DNA from: Blasia pusilla
Lineage: Eukaryota; Marchantiophyta; Marchantiopsida; Blasiales
Length of the DNA stretch: 64,000 nucleotides
NCBI GenBank assembly: GCA_050084515.1
Contig: CM114271.1
Location: 60,388,001-60,452,000, forward strand
Direction of reading: 5' to 3'
Positions within the stretch are counted from its first letter, which is position 1; the number at the start of each line of letters is the position of its first letter. Position numbers and translations under genes: made by a program. Below the pieces are notes generated by a model. The model made no database searches, was not told the DNA's origin, and saw only the letters and a program-made list of their open reading frames with translations. Shown piece after piece: positions 60,691-64,000 of this stretch.

Positions 60691-62041
60691 GATTGTATCG
60701 GAGGGGAATGTCACCCACCACAAGATCCAGGATTGCGATCGGGTGAAGAAAGTTCTAACGACGCACCCGTCAGAGTACAAGGGGTTCTTGGGCGACGCCC
60801 TTGTAAATGAGATGCTGGAAAAGGGTGCACAAATCAAAAAGAAGACTTGGGCAAATAAATTTATTTCCCAAGATGCAGCCGTCACAATCCTTTGCTGGTC
60901 GAAGATACAGGCCGCCAAGAAGAGCGCTGCATTGGAGCTGGAGCGGAGGGAGAAAGTGTCTGTGTCTAAGCATGCAAAATTCATCCAAGTTGCAGTATCT
61001 GCAGCTACAAAGTACTCGGCAAGCAAGATGCAGCGCTACATTGCCATTCTCAACCTCAAATTTGGTCCTGATTTCTACAAGGAGCTGAAGGCGATAATCA
61101 AGCCCCAGCGGAAAAGGGATGAAGATCCGCAAGGTGGGATTGGGGAGAAAGTGTCTCTCGGTCGCGTGCATCCATTTGCTTTTTCTGGAATAAGCGAATT
61201 TAGGAGAATACGATTGATGAAAATCAGTCTCGAGGGCATAGAGGCTCAAACGAGGGTGGCACACCATCCTCCGAGTGATTTCGAACTTTGGCTCGATGAT
61301 GGGTTTTTGATGGGATTTGTCAAAAACCCAGGTTTCAAGACGATGTTCAAGGATTGCGTCCTCCCTCAGGCAGACCTTGACGAAGAAATCGAGGCGAAAA
61401 AAAGGGATTTCGCAAAGAAGAAGCTAGATCTCCACGAGCAGGCGGCCGATGCAGTTCGACCAAGAGCTGCCCAACGCATGGTGTTCAGGTACCTCGTCCA
61501 TTGTAAGAATGCAGGTACCTGGAAAAAAATACCGACAGCGTGCAGATTATGGGCTTCTCCGCCTGATGGAGAGAAATTTTCCATGTATGCCACGGAGATG
61601 GCTCAGAGCATGTCCGATTGGGAGGTGGAGAATTTCTTGATTTGGCTGGACTTCAACGACCCTGAGGACATAACCAAGAAAGATCTACGCCTGCTTTATG
61701 ATGCAGTGGCCGCAAGTAGGGACGACATCCCCAATTTTGTGCACAATTTTTTGAAGGAGATGCGAAAGAGCAAGCCCTCGAGACAGCGGAGTTGGCTTCC
61801 AAGGTCCACACAGCCAAAGACAAATCTACAAGGGGTCTCAAAGGCAAGGCGAGGGGATCGAAGAATTCCGAGGCCGAGTCTTCCCAAAGAGAGGCTGAAG
61901 ATTCAAGGCGAGAGCTGGAATCGTCCGGGAGAGCGGGGAGAGAGGGTCGGACCAAGTCCTCCGCAAAAAAAAACCCCACCAGAGTTTGAGGTCATAGAGA
62001 CCCCAACAAGCGGACCGCAGACTCGGGAGAAGCGGAAGTAA
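60691..62041 (+). CDS. Middle exon of the methyltransferase gene, unknown helical domain
   Basis: The frame is open for 450 codons from the splice acceptor at 60690 to TAA at 62041. The product is largely helical and charged, with a Lys/Glu-rich stretch EEIEAKKRDFAKKKLDLHEQ, Trp-rich pieces (ELWLDDGF, NFLIWLDF) and a disordered Arg/Pro/Ser tail. I recognise no family. The long undisturbed frame suggests recent or continuing constraint. GTAAG at 62038 may be another donor instead of a true stop. Confidence 0.6.
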
Positions 62042-62261
62042 GAGGCACCAAGGTTGTCCCAAGGAGCAGACCAGGATGTGGAATACAAATCATCATCCTT
62101 GGGAAGACATAGAGAAACAACAACCCGGACAAGCGTCATCCTTCACTTCACGAATCTACTGGATGAGCTCAAAAGTTTCAGTTCCCAAGCATCGACACCC
62201 GCCATCGAGAAATTGACAAAGTTGGGACGGAAGCTTCAACGAAACGGGCACGCTCCCTAGA

Positions 62262-63350
62262 CGGTCCATGGAGTGGTCGGAGAGGTGGCGGTGGATCTCT
62301 TGATCGCTGATTTGCCCTCGGGGTTGCGCTTGTGGGACGAGAACCGTCCGACAGGGTCCCAGACTGGAATGTCCCCCTTTCTTATGACCAGATCGCGCTC
62401 TTGTTTTCCTTTGCAGACGCTTATCTTAGTGATAGGGGTTGTTTCTTAGTTTTGACAAGAGGGAGCGAGCACGAGCTTTTCAACCTCCAGTGCGTCAAGA
62501 GGTCGCTGAAGTGGAGGACGGCGCAATCGTGGATCATCAAGAACGAGTATCCACTCCGATCCGCAACGAGTCAAATTCGGATAAGGCTCTATTCCTGTCT
62601 CCAGATTGTATTTCTCCGACGGATTTTTTTGTCCATGAGCAACTTGTCGCCTTCCGGCGGGTTGCTCATGGACAAAAACAACCCGTCGGACTCCGACAAG
62701 TTGCTCCAATGTTGGTATTATAAAGAAGTTCTCCGGGGTTAGCGAAGTTCTTTGGGGACGTGTTGCACATTATGTCACCATACTCGAGAGTAGACCAAAG
62801 TGGCAAATTTCGACATTGTTTCCAACGTGCTTCTTTACAGATGGACCACTCCTATGTTTACTGCTTCGTTCGGCCCGAGCACAACTTCTAGGTGTTTAAG
62901 ATCCTGGATCATGTGGATCCATGCTCCGATGGGTACAGCTTAGATAGTTTATACCATTCCCCCGGAATTTTCATGCAAGACGGTACCCCACTACTTGGAG
63001 GAAGGGAAAAGTCGCCAACCCTGATGCAAACGCTCATCGAGCTCTGCTAAAGGCCGGGTGACTTGGTGTTTGACTTAGTGGGCCTTTCAGGGGCAAGTAT
63101 CAAAGGCGCCTGGCAGAGTGGCAGGAACATTCTCTGCCTTGAGGGAAGGCAGGAACTGTTTGACCTTTGCAAAGAGGCAAAGGAAAATTACGACAAGCTA
63201 GTTGGGGCGTACAACTCTCCTCCGAAGCCGAGAGCTCCGGTTCCAGACCCACCATTGGTAGTGACACCATCGTCACTCCCCACGATTCCAAAAATCGGGA
63301 GGGCAAGGCCGATAGTAATTTTGCAAGAGCTCTCGGATGATGACGAGTGA
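62262..63350 (+). pseudogene. Amino-type (N6-adenine/N4-cytosine) DNA methyltransferase domain
   Basis: Methyltransferase-like, SAM-dependent. VAVDLLIADLPSGLRLWDEN (from 62287) matches the D-P-P-W/Y catalytic region with DLPS in its place. A shifted frame follows: DWNVPLSYDQIALLF and LSDRGCFLVLT. After a palindrome-bearing gap, the frame from about 62838 reads SYVYCFVRPEHN, then TLMQTLIELC, PGDLVFDLVGLSGASIKGAW and GRNILCLEGRQELFDL, the SAM-binding half with DLVGLSG for D-x-F-x-G-S-G. The catalytic-then-SAM order is that of beta-class enzymes. Stops at about 62890 and 63050 and the altered catalytic box make this copy inactive. Confidence 0.65.
62633..62706. repeat. Two back-to-back palindromes in the methyltransferase gap
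   Basis: GAGCAACTTGTCG..CGGGTTGCTC and, 12 bases on, CAACCCGTCGGACTCC..CAAGTTGCTCC. They sit between the two methyltransferase halves. Confidence 0.88.
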
Positions 63351-63640
63351 GTTCAAAGAACTCAAGGACCCGGCTTGACTGCAGCGTTTGGAATAGGGAT
63401 TTATTTGATCACGAGGGCAAAAGAATTCATGGATTAGATGAAATGTATAGTTCCGAGCTTCTTTTGGATGTAATAAAGCACAAGATTTTTTCGAACGATG
63501 GTGGTGTTTCTAAAAGTTTGCTGAATATCTTTTATGTCTTTTCAAATATGATCGTCTATGTACTCCGAGGACTTCTATTTTGCAACCCGTCGGATTTCCA
63601 CGGCTTGCAACTTTTCACTTTTTGACCACTGCACCTTTTT
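63347..63640 (+). other. Unassigned frame after the methyltransferase
   Basis: A 92-codon open frame (63347-63625) overlaps the end of the methyltransferase frame. It contains CSVWNRDLFDHEGKRIHG, coding-like in composition but unknown. It may be another exon or 3' sequence. Confidence 0.25.
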
Positions 63641-63682
63641 AACCACTTTTAGGCAACCTGTCGGATTCCGACAGGTTGGCTG
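63578..63682. repeat. Two further palindromes
   Basis: Near 63583 (CAACCCGTCGGATTTCCACGG) and 63654 (CAACCTGTCGGATTCCGACAGG); both belong to the same family. Confidence 0.85.
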
Positions 63683-64000
63683 CGTGAGTGATCGGACTCT
63701 TTCCCTGTTGGTCCAACTTAAGAGGCATTTTTCCGGGCTTCTTTACTTTGGCACCTTCCCCTAGTATCGTCAAACAAGGCGTAGGCTTCTTCTCTTCTCT
63801 CAGACGTGTTGAATTCCTACTACCTTTGGGATTGCCATCATGGTATTTCCAAGGACGGAGCACATATTGATACTGGATGGGTGTCACATTGCAGAGCGTA
63901 CAAGATTTACTGTCGAGGAAGGCGGTGGGACTCAAATCAGGTTACATGGGACCGTTATGGTGTACCTAGGGGGGGGCCAAGGCTCTCGAATTCGCCAACA
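63683..64000. other. Window end, nothing assigned
   Basis: Short open frames on both strands (for example 63935-63639, minus) have no recognisable domain. A coding region may continue beyond the window. Confidence 0.35.

Overview
This looks like nuclear DNA of a streptophyte (plant lineage). A charophyte-type green alga is the best guess, but the species cannot be fixed from sequence alone. The evidence is: a plant group-I bZIP gene with four exons joined by GT-AG introns that keep frame; a run of plant-type telomere repeats (TTTAGGG); plant-style Ty3/gypsy, Ty1/copia, CACTA and Helitron-like elements; and a gypsy family carrying a cytosine DNA methyltransferase, a combination reported before for charophytes and dinoflagellates.

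Layout: 1-5067 is non-coding and repeat-rich, with C/T- and G-rich tracts before the only clearly intact host gene, a bZIP transcription factor (5068-8277, +). 8278-11300 has no convincing gene. 11333-18054 is a decayed minus-strand gypsy element with extra reading frames after its integrase. It joins a truncated minus-strand copia element (18056-21390). 21400-27064 is A+T-rich and holds three Helitron-like 3' ends in series. 27065-37441 is a gypsy element (copy 1) ordered gag, protease remnant, DNA methyltransferase, RT, RNase H, integrase, PHD finger; it is interrupted by a fragment of another LTR element. 38112-53170 is a second, nested copy of a related family (copy 2). It includes a CACTA transposon that captured a host gene fragment, a duplicated LTR-plus-leader block, gag, protease, the same methyltransferase, and an RT start split by a solo LTR with a perfect 5-bp target duplication.

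53475-64000 differs. It holds a decayed SWIM-finger gene (-), a tandem array of palindromes with a 66-67 bp period, a MULE-like transposase relic (+), and a broken multi-exon gene. That gene appears to join a possible ParB-like domain, a helical middle region and an amino-type (N6-adenine/N4-cytosine) DNA methyltransferase. Its one clear intron is packed with the same palindromes. Two unrelated DNA-methyltransferase lineages therefore sit inside mobile or repeat DNA in one 64-kb window.

Almost every element ORF has stops or frameshifts, so most of the window is a graveyard of nested elements. The value lies in domain architectures that recur between copies. All calls were made by eye; no database search or alignment program was run.
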